46,427 bases of DNA from Bacteroidota bacterium (GTDB lineage Bacteria; Bacteroidota; Bacteroidia; Chitinophagales; LD1), in the NCBI GenBank assembly GCA_025963485.1, contig JAOQAO010000171.1:1-46427 (forward strand). The letters run 5' to 3'. Below, in pieces: positions 1 to 8,238 of the stretch (its first letter is position 1; every line of letters begins with the position of its first letter). Both the position numbers and the translations under genes were made by a program. The notes under the pieces were generated by a model. It ran no database searches, had not been told where the DNA came from, and saw only the letters and a list, made by a program, of their open reading frames with translations.

Positions 1-612
1 TATTATTGCTTCTGCGTCGCCTCCAAACCTCCTAAAGGAGAGCTTTAATACATTGCGAAGGATTCATGTATTCTCTTGCCTTTTTTACTACTGAAGCATT
101 GTTATTATTAGACAGAGGTTGCCCGCCTGAATAGATTGATGCCAGATTAGTCGGGCAGGCTTTCCGCAGGATTCTTCGAACGACTTTTATAATTTCTATT
201 TTTTATGGGCGATCTCGGCTGAGCCGAGACGCAATGACGTGTAATTATTGTTTGATAATCAATGTTTCATTCTCGGTTTGCATGCGAAGTTTTTGCATAT
301 AAAGACCTGATTTTTAGTCTGTAGGTTCTTCCCTCTTCCTTTAGGAGAGGGAAGATGCCGAAGGCAGATGGGTGAGGCGACAACTGGCGTAAGCAAGGCT
401 GTTCGAACACAAAATACTAGAATGAAACAGCCCTGCCTTCAGTAGGATTTGGATACTGAAAAAACTCTTCGGCTCTTCTATCTTTTCATTCCTTTCAAAG
501 CATCTCGTTTATATTAAACAACATCATATTTGTTCGCATAGCGAAACTTCCCTATGTGTCATTGCGTAAAATATCTCAAAAACAAATTGAACCTTGTTAA
601 ATTACTGAAAAC
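1..612. other. Gene-free region made of repetitive intergenic fragments
   Basis: I see no convincing coding region here. Bases 1-70 resemble the inner part of the MITE-like element at about 15990-16055: both share a TTATTGCTTCT start, a TCGCC block and an AATACATT block. A perfect palindrome, TCTCGGC-TGA-GCCGAGA, lies at 213-229 and is followed by ACGCAATGAC. A near inverse of that decamer is at 556-567. A dispersed repeat occupies 323-378. A weak TAnnTTTG-like box (CATATTTG, one mismatch) at 525-532 could serve the gene starting at 613. These pieces suggest accumulated small repeats rather than a lost gene. Confidence 0.6.
323..378 (+). repeat. Dispersed intergenic repeat, copy 1
   Basis: The segment contains a near-palindromic core (CCCTCTTCC...GGAGAGGG) followed by a constant tail, GATGCCGAAGGCAGATGG, and GTGAGG. 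The same sequence recurs in reverse orientation at 13374-13425 with only a few differences around the hairpin loop. It lies in non-coding DNA both times and has no coding potential. Confidence 0.8.
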
Positions 613-1212
613 ATGAGAAAGGTATTTGTAATATGCTGGCTGACGGCTCTCCTCTCGGGGATCTGCTACATGTTTTGGCACGAGGAGTGGAAATATAGCC
701 TCCCTACCCCCGTTCCGCAAAACTATCTTACAGTAAACACAGGCGACCGTGTAGACGTCAGTAATAAATTGAAAGCCGAAAAGGGTAAACCTCTCTTTAT
801 ACATTTTTTCAATCCTGATTGTCCCTGCTCCCGCTTCAATGTTCCTCATTTCAATTCCCTGGTCCGTAAATATGGCGATAAGGTCACCTTCGCCGTCGTC
901 GTGATAAACAAAGACAAAGAGTATACTGAAAAGGAGATACAGGATAGATTTGACATCACAGTACCAGTGCTCTCCGATCAATCCATAGCTGCTTCATGCG
1001 GGGTATACTCCACACCTCAGGCTGCCCTGATCGATGGTGACCGTACCCTATACTATCGCGGCAACTATAACCGCAGCCGCTACTGCACAGATATGAAAAG
1101 CAACTTTGCTCAAATGGCCCTTGACTCATTATTAACTAATATTTCTAACCCGGTATTTAGCCAATATGCCCTCAAGGCATATGGATGTACATTACCTTAT
1201 TGCACCCGATAA
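613..1212 (+). CDS. Membrane-anchored thioredoxin-like protein, copy 1
   Basis: This 199-residue protein has an N-terminal hydrophobic segment (about residues 4-21) that would anchor it in the inner membrane with a periplasmic domain. The fold signature is thioredoxin-like: a strand-rich HFFNPDCPCSRFN segment with C70-P-C72, and a STPQ segment that matches the cis-proline loop. The active site is C-x-C, not C-x-x-C, as in the DCPCSR proteins sometimes called DUF6436 (my recollection of that family is moderate). A second cysteine pair, C192-x4-C197, sits at the C-terminus and is kept in the duplicate. The kinase gene begins 9 bp after the stop, so the two are probably co-transcribed and the protein may feed redox or metal information to the kinase; that is inference. 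The start follows the only ATG before the signal anchor. It is about 90% identical to the copy at 3433. Confidence 0.9.
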   Translation: MRKVFVICWLTALLSGICYMFWHEEWKYSLPTPVPQNYLTVNTGDRVDVSNKLKAEKGKPLFIHFFNPDCPCSRFNVPHFNSLVRKYGDKVTFAVVVINKDKEYTEKEIQDRFDITVPVLSDQSIAASCGVYSTPQAALIDGDRTLYYRGNYNRSRYCTDMKSNFAQMALDSLLTNISNPVFSQYALKAYGCTLPYCTR

Positions 1213-1221
1213 CGTAACAAA

Positions 1222-2595
1222 ATGATACTTTCCACCCCATCCCTTCAGGCAAACAGCGTAGAAGATTTCTACAGTCAGATAAAGAGGAAATCCGACAGAT
1301 GGATCAACTTCTTCCTCTTTGGATTTTTCATCTTCGGTCTCATACTGGCACCTTTTTACGATACATGGTTCGTAGCCTTAGGGATCGGCGGCTTGTCTCT
1401 GACCGCCTACTATTCCACCATGCTATTGCTTCCCGATTCAGACTTATATCAATATGTGCTCAGTGCTGTATTTGGCATCTTCATGGCCCAGTATATTTAT
1501 CAGATGCATGGCCTGTTTGAGATGCACTTTATTGCATTTATCGGTAGCGCTATGCTGATCACCTACCAGAAGTGGAAACTGCAAATACCGCTCGCGGTGG
1601 TGGTGGTCGTACATCACGCCGTATTTGCATACCTGCAGTACGTTGGCTATGAGAAAGTCTATTTCACACAGCTTGATTACATGAGTCTGCAGACTTTTAT
1701 TATCCACGCTGTATTAGCTGTTGTTATCTTCTTCATATGCGGCTTGTGGGCACATCAGTTCAGGGTATTCAGCCGGGCACATAGCGAGCAGAGCTATGAG
1801 ATAGGCAGGCTGCAGGAGGAGGAGCGCAAAAAGGACCAACTACTGAAAGCAGAAGCAGAGATAAAAGAACTGAATGGTTCTCTGGAAATAAAAGTAAAAG
1901 AGCGTACTGCCCAGCTGGAGACAGCCAATAGAGAATTAGAAGCGTTCAGTTATTCCGTATCGCATGACCTGCGCGCACCGCTCAGGGTCATCAATGGCTT
2001 TAGCAAAGTGATACTCAAAACTGAAGCAGATAAACTCAGCAAAAATGCCTATGAGAGCATGCACATCATTATGACTAATGCAGCACAGATGGGCCAGCTC
2101 ATAGATGACCTGCTCAACTTCTCCAGGCTGGGCCGCGCGGCGCTGGTTATCAAACCCGTAGACATGAATGATATAGTGACCGCAGTCGTACATGAGATCA
2201 AGTCCGGCTATCAGGCCAGTCCACCGGAGATCCGCATACAGGACCTCTCCGGTGCTAAATGCGATCCGATGCTGATGAAACAGGTATGGACCAATCTCAT
2301 CTCCAATGCAGTAAAATATTCGAGAAAAAAAGAGAACCCCATCATCGAAATAGGTATTACCCATCGCAATGGAAGCACCACCTATTTCGTGAAAGATAAC
2401 GGTGCAGGCTTTGACATGCAGTTCTCTGATAAATTATTTGCGGTATTCCAGCGACTGCACAAGGTGACGGAATATGAAGGCACCGGAGTAGGACTGGCAC
2501 TGGTACATCGCATCATCACTAAGCACCACGGCAAGATATGGGCCGATGCCAAGGTCGATGAAGGCGCTACATTTTATTTCACATTACCCAATTAA
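1222..2595 (+). CDS. Multi-pass membrane sensor histidine kinase, copy 1
   Basis: This 457-residue protein has an N-terminal membrane region with about five or six hydrophobic segments (roughly residues 28-180), a coiled-coil linker (about 190-237), a HisKA dimerisation domain with the phospho-accepting H248 in [14 protein letters not shown], and a C-terminal HATPase domain with N box ([10 protein letters not shown]), G1 (DNGAGF), F box (FAVFQRLH) and G2 (GTGVGLAL). No PAS or HAMP domain is visible, so sensing should be done by the membrane region. That region holds a histidine-rich pattern ([10 protein letters not shown] then VVHHAVF) resembling membrane sensor domains of some chemotaxis receptors. 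It sits between the thioredoxin-like gene and a response regulator 26 bp downstream, its likely partner. A near-identical paralogue is at 4045. Confidence 0.93.
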   Translation: MILSTPSLQANSVEDFYSQIKRKSDRWINFFLFGFFIFGLILAPFYDTWFVALGIGGLSLTAYYSTMLLLPDSDLYQYVLSAVFGIFMAQYIYQMHGLFEMHFIAFIGSAMLITYQKWKLQIPLAVVVVVHHAVFAYLQYVGYEKVYFTQLDYMSLQTFIIHAVLAVVIFFICGLWAHQFRVFSRAHSEQSYEIGRLQEEERKKDQLLKAEAEIKELNGSLEIKVKERTAQLETANRELEAFSYSVSHDLRAPLRVINGFSKVILKTEADKLSKNAYESMHIIMTNAAQMGQLIDDLLNFSRLGRAALVIKPVDMNDIVTAVVHEIKSGYQASPPEIRIQDLSGAKCDPMLMKQVWTNLISNAVKYSRKKENPIIEIGITHRNGSTTYFVKDNGAGFDMQFSDKLFAVFQRLHKVTEYEGTGVGLALVHRIITKHHGKIWADAKVDEGATFYFTLPN

Positions 2596-2621
2596 CAAAT
2601 CAAAATCTCAAAACAAACATC

Positions 2622-3098
2622 ATGAACAATATAAACACAGTCGATATTCTGCTCGTAGAGGACAATCCCTATGAAGCAAAGCTCACGATGATGAGCCTCG
2701 AGGAGCAAAACCTGAGCAAGAACATCTTTCACGTAGATGATGGCGCCGAAGCTTTAGACTTCATCTTTTGCACCGGACAATATGCCGACCGAGGCCGGGA
2801 CAACAATCCTAAAATGATCCTCCTCGACCTGAACATGCCAAAGATAGGCGGCCTGGAAGTATTGAGGCGTATCAAGTCTGATGATCGCACCAAGTCAATC
2901 CCTATAATAATATTGAGCTCATCCAAAGAAGATTCAGACCTCGTCACAAGCTATATGCTGGGAGTAAATAGCTATGTCGTCAAACCTGTTGAGTTTGATA
3001 CCTTTACCAAAGCTATTTCAGATATCGGCTCCTACTGGATGCTGCTGAACGAGTCATCGGTGATGCTGCTATTAGCTAAATCAAACCTCCAGGCCTGA
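2622..3098 (+). CDS. Single-domain response regulator, copy 1
   Basis: The 158-residue protein is a CheY-type receiver domain with no output domain. The acidic pair is E13/D14 (LLVEDNP), the phospho-acceptor is D69 (LLDLNMP), the switch Ser/Thr region is [10 protein letters not shown], and the conserved Lys is in YVVKPVEF. The long loop before the phospho-site ([11 protein letters not shown]) is typical of Rcp1-like regulators that partner with phytochrome-type or other hybrid-free kinases. It follows the kinase gene by 26 bp and is probably its phosphorylation target. Lacking an effector domain, it must act through protein contact or as a phosphate shuttle. Confidence 0.93.
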   Translation: MNNINTVDILLVEDNPYEAKLTMMSLEEQNLSKNIFHVDDGAEALDFIFCTGQYADRGRDNNPKMILLDLNMPKIGGLEVLRRIKSDDRTKSIPIIILSSSKEDSDLVTSYMLGVNSYVVKPVEFDTFTKAISDIGSYWMLLNESSVMLLLAKSNLQA

Positions 3099-3432
3099 TC
3101 TTTCAACAGTAAAATAAGAGGAATCATAGTCATCCTGCCTGATCTTGTCGTATAGGCGGGCGTCTGCTATTGTATCCCGTATTCAAAATTCTCTTTAGGC
3201 TGCAAGTCCTTATCCTAGCGTTGGTAAAGTTTGGGGTAGAGCCCTTTCACCGAAAAAATAATCCGATTCACCCTTTTCTTCCTTCTCTTTTACTCATACA
3301 TTTTGTGCAGCACAATATTCACTTTGTGCTGCACCTCTCATTTCTTGTATAACGAAACATGGATTAGGTCGCCTCGTAACCATAGTCGTGACCCAATAAT
3401 TTGTATTTCATTTTTCGTTAAGACCCAAGGCA
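3099..3432. other. Intergenic region between the two duplicated cassettes
   Basis: I see no convincing gene. A stem of CCTGCCT/AGGCGGG (3134-3140 and 3154-3160, one G-T wobble) could end the first operon but lacks a T-run. The main feature is a perfect 11-bp inverted repeat at 3305-3334. The sequence upstream of the second cassette does not resemble that upstream of the first, so the duplication as it stands covers the genes but not the promoter region. Confidence 0.6.
3305..3334. promoter_or_regulatory. Perfect 11-bp inverted repeat upstream of cassette 2
   Basis: GTGCAGCACAA at 3305-3315 is mirrored by TTGTGCTGCAC at 3324-3334 with an 8-nt spacer. It ends about 99 bp before the start at 3433. 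It may be an operator for cassette 2 or a terminator for cassette 1; there is no following T-run, which favours an operator or RNA hairpin. No equivalent is seen before cassette 1. Confidence 0.45.
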
Positions 3433-4032
3433 ATGAGAAAAATATTCGTGATCTGCTGGCTGACCCTCCTCCTCTCAGGGATATGCTATATATTTTGGCA
3501 TCAGGAGTGGAAGTATAGCCTTCCCACTCCTGTCCCGCAAAACTATCATACTGTAAACACCGGCGACCATATAGATGTCAGTAATAAACTGAAAGCCGAA
3601 AAGAGTAAACCTCTCTTTATACATTTCTTCAATCCTGACTGTCCCTGCTCGCGCTTCAATGTTCCCCATTTCAATTCCCTAGTCCGTAAATATGGTGACA
3701 AGATCACCTTCATTGTGGTCGTCATAAACAAAGAAAAAGAGTATACCGAAAAAGAGGTACAGGATAGATTTGATATTACAGTGCCTGTGCTCTCCGATCA
3801 GTCTATTGCTGCTTCATGCGGTGTTTACTCCACACCTCAGGCAGCCCTGCTCGATGGCGATCGCATCTTATACTATCGAGGCAACTATAACCGCAGCCGC
3901 TATTGTACAGATATGAAAAGCAATTTTGCCCAAATGGCCGTAGATTCTTTATTAAATAATATTTCTAACCCAGCATTCAGCCAATACGCCCTCAAAGCAT
4001 ACGGCTGTCAGCTACCTAATTGCACCCGTTAA
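3433..4032 (+). CDS. Membrane-anchored thioredoxin-like protein, copy 2
   Basis: This 199-residue paralogue of the protein at 613 has the same length and differs at about 20 positions by eye. The N-terminal anchor, C70-P-C72, the STPQ cis-Pro loop and the C-terminal C192-x4-C197 are all kept. Differences are mostly conservative (V/I, D/E, A/I), which suggests both copies are under selection. The kinase gene begins 12 bp downstream. The ATG chosen matches the start of copy 1 exactly, although longer open frames overlap it in another frame. Confidence 0.9.
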   Translation: MRKIFVICWLTLLLSGICYIFWHQEWKYSLPTPVPQNYHTVNTGDHIDVSNKLKAEKSKPLFIHFFNPDCPCSRFNVPHFNSLVRKYGDKITFIVVVINKEKEYTEKEVQDRFDITVPVLSDQSIAASCGVYSTPQAALLDGDRILYYRGNYNRSRYCTDMKSNFAQMAVDSLLNNISNPAFSQYALKAYGCQLPNCTR

Positions 4033-4044
4033 AATCCCAACCAA

Positions 4045-5418
4045 ATGTTCAAAGCTCCATCCATACAAGCAAGCAACGTTGATGAATTCAACAGCGAGAT
4101 CAAGAAAAGGTCCGACAGGGCCATCAATTTCTTCCTCATAGGGTTTTTCCTTTTCGGCCTGGTACTGGCTCCTTTTTACGATACCTGGATGGTCGCCATT
4201 GGCATCGGCGGTATGTCTCTGATCGCCTACTATTCGGCTAAAATGCTTTTACCTAAATCGTATCTTTACCAGTACATCCTGGGAGCCGTATTCGGCATAT
4301 TTATGGCGCAGTATATCTATCAGATGCACGGCCTGTTTGAGATGCACTTCATCGCATTCATCGGTAGCGCCATGCTCATCACCTATCAGAAATGGAAATT
4401 GCAGATACCTTTAGCTATAGTAGTTGTCGTGCATCATGCTGCATTCGCCTACATGCAGTACGTCGGTTTTGAGAAAGTCTACTTCACACAGCTTGACTAT
4501 ATGAGCCTCCAGACTTTCATTATACACGCATTGCTGGCAGTGGTCATCTTCTGCATTTGCGGCTTGTGGGCATATCAGTTCAAAGCCTTTACACGGCTCT
4601 CTATCGCCCAGAGTTTCGAGATAGGCCGCCTGCAGGAGGAGGAGCGCAAAAAAGAGCAGCTGATGCAGGCAGAGGCAGAGATCAAAGTCCTGAACGACTC
4701 CCTCGAGGTCAAAGTCAAAGAACGGACATCGCAGCTGGAGACTGTAAACAAAGAACTGGAAGCATTTAGCTATTCCGTAGCCCATGATCTGCGCGCACCA
4801 CTCAGGGTCATCAATGGCTTCAGCAAAATGATACTCAAAATGGAGGAAGCAAAGATCAGTAAAATATCTTCTGAAAATCTGCATATCATTATGAAGAATG
4901 CTGCTCAGATGGGGCAGCTCATAGATGACCTGCTCGACTTCTCCCGCCTGGGTCGGCAGTCGATAGATATCAAGGCCGTCGATATGAATGACATCGTCAA
5001 TAATGTGATCAAGGAAATAAAAACTGATGAGCTGACCGTCACTCCCGAGATACATATACAGGACCTGTCTGGTCCCAAATGCGACCCTACGCTGATGAAG
5101 CTGGTCTGGACCAATCTCATCTCCAATGCAGTTAAATATTCCCGGAAGAAAGATAAGCCTTTGATCGAAATAGGTATCACCCATCGCAATGGCAGCACGA
5201 CCTATTTCGTGAAAGACAACGGTGCAGGCTTTGATATGCAGTTCTCTGATAAGCTATTCGCCGTGTTTCAACGCCTGCACAAAGTGACCGAGTACGAAGG
5301 TACAGGAGTGGGACTGGCCCTGGCACAACGTATCATCGCCAAGCACCAAGGCCAGATATGGGCTGATGCCAAAGTCGACGAAGGAGCTACATTTTATTTC
5401 ACATTGCCCAATAATTAA
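4045..5418 (+). CDS. Multi-pass membrane sensor histidine kinase, copy 2
   Basis: This 457-residue paralogue of the kinase at 1222 shares the domain order: hydrophobic N-terminal sensor region, coiled coil, HisKA with H247 ([14 protein letters not shown]) and HATPase with intact N, G1, F and G2 boxes. The histidine pattern in the membrane region ([17 protein letters not shown]) is unchanged. Divergence concentrates in the extreme N-terminus, the segment after HisKA (about residues 260-345) and the coiled coil; the ATP-binding part is almost unchanged. Both copies therefore look functional. Pairing specificity could have drifted because the HisKA region differs. Confidence 0.93.
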   Translation: MFKAPSIQASNVDEFNSEIKKRSDRAINFFLIGFFLFGLVLAPFYDTWMVAIGIGGMSLIAYYSAKMLLPKSYLYQYILGAVFGIFMAQYIYQMHGLFEMHFIAFIGSAMLITYQKWKLQIPLAIVVVVHHAAFAYMQYVGFEKVYFTQLDYMSLQTFIIHALLAVVIFCICGLWAYQFKAFTRLSIAQSFEIGRLQEEERKKEQLMQAEAEIKVLNDSLEVKVKERTSQLETVNKELEAFSYSVAHDLRAPLRVINGFSKMILKMEEAKISKISSENLHIIMKNAAQMGQLIDDLLDFSRLGRQSIDIKAVDMNDIVNNVIKEIKTDELTVTPEIHIQDLSGPKCDPTLMKLVWTNLISNAVKYSRKKDKPLIEIGITHRNGSTTYFVKDNGAGFDMQFSDKLFAVFQRLHKVTEYEGTGVGLALAQRIIAKHQGQIWADAKVDEGATFYFTLPNN

Positions 5419-5441
5419 ATCAAAATCCCCAATTATATATC

Positions 5442-5924
5442 ATGGAAAATAACAACAACACCGTAGACATCCTGCTCGTAGAAGACAATCCATATGAAGC
5501 ACGCCTCACACTCATGAGCCTCGAGGAGCAAAACCTTGGTAAAAATATCGTCCATGTCGATGATGGCGCCGAAGCACTGGACTTTATCTTTTGTAAGGGA
5601 CAGTATGCCGACCGTGGCCCTGACAATAATCCCAAGATGATCCTGCTCGATCTCAATATGCCCAAAGTAGGTGGACTGGAGGTACTAAGACGCATCAAAG
5701 CCGATGACCGTACCAAATCGATCCCGATCGTGATACTCAGTTCATCGAAAGAAGACTCAGACCTCGTCACCAGCTACATGCTCGGTGTGAATAGCTACGT
5801 GGTCAAACCGGTCGAGTTTGACACGTTCACAAAGGCTATCTCAGACGTCGGCGCATACTGGATGCTCCTCAATGAATCGTCGGTATTACTCCTCCTGGCT
5901 AAATCAAGGCTTCAGAATGGATAA
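5442..5924 (+). CDS. Single-domain response regulator, copy 2
   Basis: The 160-residue receiver-only protein is a close paralogue of the one at 2622, with E14/D15, phospho-acceptor D70 (LLDLNMP), SSSKEDSD switch region and KPVEF lysine intact. It follows its kinase by 23 bp and closes the second cassette. A strong hairpin lies just after its stop codon. It has no DNA-binding or enzymatic output domain. Confidence 0.93.
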   Translation: MENNNNTVDILLVEDNPYEARLTLMSLEEQNLGKNIVHVDDGAEALDFIFCKGQYADRGPDNNPKMILLDLNMPKVGGLEVLRRIKADDRTKSIPIVILSSSKEDSDLVTSYMLGVNSYVVKPVEFDTFTKAISDVGAYWMLLNESSVLLLLAKSRLQNG

Positions 5925-5928
5925 AAAT

Positions 5929-5962
5929 AACAGGATCCCGGCCTGGGGCACGGGATCCTGTT
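5929..5962. terminator. Bidirectional hairpin terminator
   Basis: A perfect 12-bp stem (AACAGGATCCCG / CGGGATCCTGTT) with a 10-nt loop lies between the convergent genes ending at 5924 (+) and 5981 (-). On the reverse strand it is followed by a T-rich run (bases 5928 downward), and on the forward strand by TTTG only, so it should work best for the reverse-strand gene. Confidence 0.75.
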
Positions 5963-5980
5963 TGAAGTGACCGGTTAAGA

Positions 5981-6211
5981 TTACTTCTTGCTGCTTGAGT
6001 CAGCCTTGACTGTTTTGTTAGTTGGCTTGGACTTGGTCACCGTTTTAGTAGTACCGTTTTTCTTTTCAGTCGTTTTGGTCTTTTCTTTCATCACAGGTTG
6101 GCTGGTCTTTGTCTTATTGTCCTTAGCAGGCTCAGTAGAGGTCTGCGCAGTAGCACCAAATGTGATCAGGGCAGCCGCAAATACGAGAGCGAGATTTTTG
6201 AAACCTTTCAT
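5981..6211 (-). CDS. Small secreted Lys/Thr-rich protein
   Basis: This 76-residue protein begins with MKGFKNLALVFAAALITFG and an ATAQ cleavage region, a clear signal peptide. The mature part is low-complexity and rich in Lys, Thr and Ser (repeated KTK, TKT and TKS motifs), highly basic and probably disordered. I chose the internal ATG at 6211 because it starts exactly at the signal peptide; the upstream in-frame extension to 6271 adds a non-hydrophobic stretch in front of it. Such short basic secreted proteins are common in Bacteroidota and have no assigned function. Confidence 0.7.
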   Translation of the reverse strand: MKGFKNLALVFAAALITFGATAQTSTEPAKDNKTKTSQPVMKEKTKTTEKKNGTTKTVTKSKPTNKTVKADSSSKK

Positions 6212-6449
6212 TGTTGTATATTGATTAGTGAATAATACTCTTCCATTGCCACTATGGTGCCATATATTCAATTCCCTATTGGTTTAACTTTCATTGGCTA
6301 CTGACTAGCCTCTATTGCTTGTATTTGATAAAGCTTTGCGCCTTTCCGCCTCTGCGACAAACTGCGTTTTTCAAATTACTACATTTTCACATTTGCAAAT
6401 TTTATAATACACTGTATCTGTCGGTGGTTTTTCCTATTTTCACCCAACT

Positions 6450-7976
6450 ATGGCACATACATATATCAAAGAATTAGAAAAGCATGATGGGCACGAGGTC
6501 GTGCTCAAAGGATGGCTCGCACAGAAGCGCGACTCCAAGGCGATCGTATTTCTCGTACTCCGCGACGGCACAGGTTTCGTCCAGTGCATCGTAGATATCA
6601 ATACAGTAGGCGAAGAAGTTTTTGAAATGGCTAAGAAGCTGACGCAGGAAAGCTCCTTCACCGTCACCGGCACCGTACGCAAAGATGACAAGCAATTTGG
6701 CGGCTATGAGATACAGGTCACAGCGCTTACCATTTATAGCCTCGCAGTCGACTATCCTATCACACCCAAAGAGCACGGCACAGGTTTCCTGATGGACAAC
6801 CGCCATCTCTGGCTGCGCTCTAAGCGACAGTGGGCTATCATGCGCGTCCGCAATACGATCATATATTCTATACATAAGTTCTTTCAGGAGCGTGGCTTCA
6901 TGCAGATGGATGCGCCTATCTTCACCGGCAATGCCAGCGAGGGTACGACGACCTTGTTTGAGACCGATTTCTATGGTCAGCCGGCATATCTCTCGCAGTC
7001 CGGCCAGCTATATGGTGAGGCTATGGCATTTGCCCAGGGCCTGATCTATACCTTTGGCCCGACCTTCCGTGCTGAGCAGTCCAAGACACGCCGCCATTTG
7101 TCTGAATTCTGGATGATAGAACCGGAGATGGCTTTCTACGATCTCGCTATGGACATGGACCTGATAGAGCAATTTGTGCAGCATGTGGTAGGTGAAGTGC
7201 TTGATTCATGTAAGATCGAACTAAAAGTACTCGAGCGCGATACCAAGTTTCTCGATAGAGTCAAAGAGCCATTCATCCGTATGAAGTATGAAGTCGCAGT
7301 CGATCATATACAGGGCCTCAAAGCAGTTGACGGAAAAACTTCCATTCAAATGCTCGAAGACGACCTCAAAAATATCCAGGACGAAATTTCATCGAAGCAA
7401 AAGGACATCGAAGAACGTGAGGTCAAAATGGCGTCCGGTGCACTAACCAAAGGCGAGAAGAACTTTAACCAGAACAAAATAGACCAGCTCAAAAACGACA
7501 TAAAAGATCTGGAGGAGAAAGCGACCAATATCCCTCAGTGGCTCAATAGCGCTAAGAACTTTAAACGTGGGGAGGATTTTGGCGGCAGCGACGAGACGGT
7601 ACTTACCCGCATGTTTGGCCAGCCGATCATGGTATATAATTGGCCTCGCGAGGTCAAGGCTTTCTATATGAAGGAAGACGAAACCGATCTCGGCTATGCC
7701 AAAGGTGTCGATCTCCTCGCACCGGAGGGATATGGCGAGGTAGTAGGCGGTGGCGAGCGTGAGACAGATATCAATAAACTGATAGGCAAGATAGAAGAGC
7801 ACAAACTCCCCATGGATGTATTTGAGTGGTATCTCGATCTGCGCCGCTATGGCAATATCCCGCATTCAGGCTTCGGACTCGGTCTGGAGCGCCTGGTAGC
7901 ATGGATATGCGGTCTGCAACATATCCGGGAGACCATACCATTCCCGCGCGCATTTGGCGGTAGGTTGATGCCCTAA
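6450..7976 (+). CDS. asnS: Asparagine--tRNA ligase
   Basis: This 508-residue class II aminoacyl-tRNA synthetase charges tRNA-Asn with asparagine in the cytoplasm. An OB-fold anticodon-binding domain occupies about residues 14-100. The catalytic core shows motif 2 (FRAEQSKTRRHLSEFWMIEPE, near residues 205-225) and motif 3 (GFGLGLERLV with HIRETIPFPR, near 473-500). The HIRETIPFPR ending distinguishes AsnRS from AspRS. Unusually, residues about 296-365 form a Lys/Glu-rich, coiled-coil-like insertion between motifs 2 and 3, which makes the protein longer than the roughly 460 residues of the E. coli enzyme. It appears to be a single-gene transcription unit. Confidence 0.96.
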   Translation: MAHTYIKELEKHDGHEVVLKGWLAQKRDSKAIVFLVLRDGTGFVQCIVDINTVGEEVFEMAKKLTQESSFTVTGTVRKDDKQFGGYEIQVTALTIYSLAVDYPITPKEHGTGFLMDNRHLWLRSKRQWAIMRVRNTIIYSIHKFFQERGFMQMDAPIFTGNASEGTTTLFETDFYGQPAYLSQSGQLYGEAMAFAQGLIYTFGPTFRAEQSKTRRHLSEFWMIEPEMAFYDLAMDMDLIEQFVQHVVGEVLDSCKIELKVLERDTKFLDRVKEPFIRMKYEVAVDHIQGLKAVDGKTSIQMLEDDLKNIQDEISSKQKDIEEREVKMASGALTKGEKNFNQNKIDQLKNDIKDLEEKATNIPQWLNSAKNFKRGEDFGGSDETVLTRMFGQPIMVYNWPREVKAFYMKEDETDLGYAKGVDLLAPEGYGEVVGGGERETDINKLIGKIEEHKLPMDVFEWYLDLRRYGNIPHSGFGLGLERLVAWICGLQHIRETIPFPRAFGGRLMP

Positions 7977-8157
7977 ACTCTGCTTTTAACAAATAAAATT
8001 GTACCGGCCAGGTAATAAAAAGCTTTGGGGCCGTTATTGATGTATTATTTTTTGTGTGTCTCGCCGTTTGAGGCAACCAAAAGACTTTCCTATCCGTTAT
8101 CTAAATAATACGGTGTCGTAGCACTATGGGAAAGCGTTAGTGGTCAAAAATATGGAA

Positions 8158-8211
8158 AGTCTCCTTTTTATAGTTAGGTGATCCCTACCGGAGACTCAGT
8201 TTATTTTTTTA
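8158..8211 (+). promoter_or_regulatory. Leader hairpin with T-rich tail before the 8239 operon
   Basis: AGTCTCC (8158-8164) pairs with GGAGACT (8190-8196), and the loop can form an inner TAGG/CCTA stem. A T-rich tract follows (8201-8210). It lies about 30 bp before the start at 8239 and about 180 bp after asnS. It could be a late terminator or an attenuator for the downstream operon. Confidence 0.35.
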
Positions 8212-8238
8212 TATTCATACTGAATTAATGAATGCCTT

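Noticed and set aside
3170-3352. Possible small gene of 60 codons between the cassettes
   Set aside because: It needs a TTG start, has no domain, and ends within the sequence after the 11-bp palindrome; chance open frame is more likely.
4411-5184. Antisense open frame in the second kinase gene
   Set aside because: Lies wholly within a well-supported kinase gene, has no recognisable domain and no counterpart of the same extent opposite copy 1.
5981-6271. Longer start for the small secreted protein
   Set aside because: The extra 20 residues precede a textbook signal peptide that starts at the ATG at 6211.
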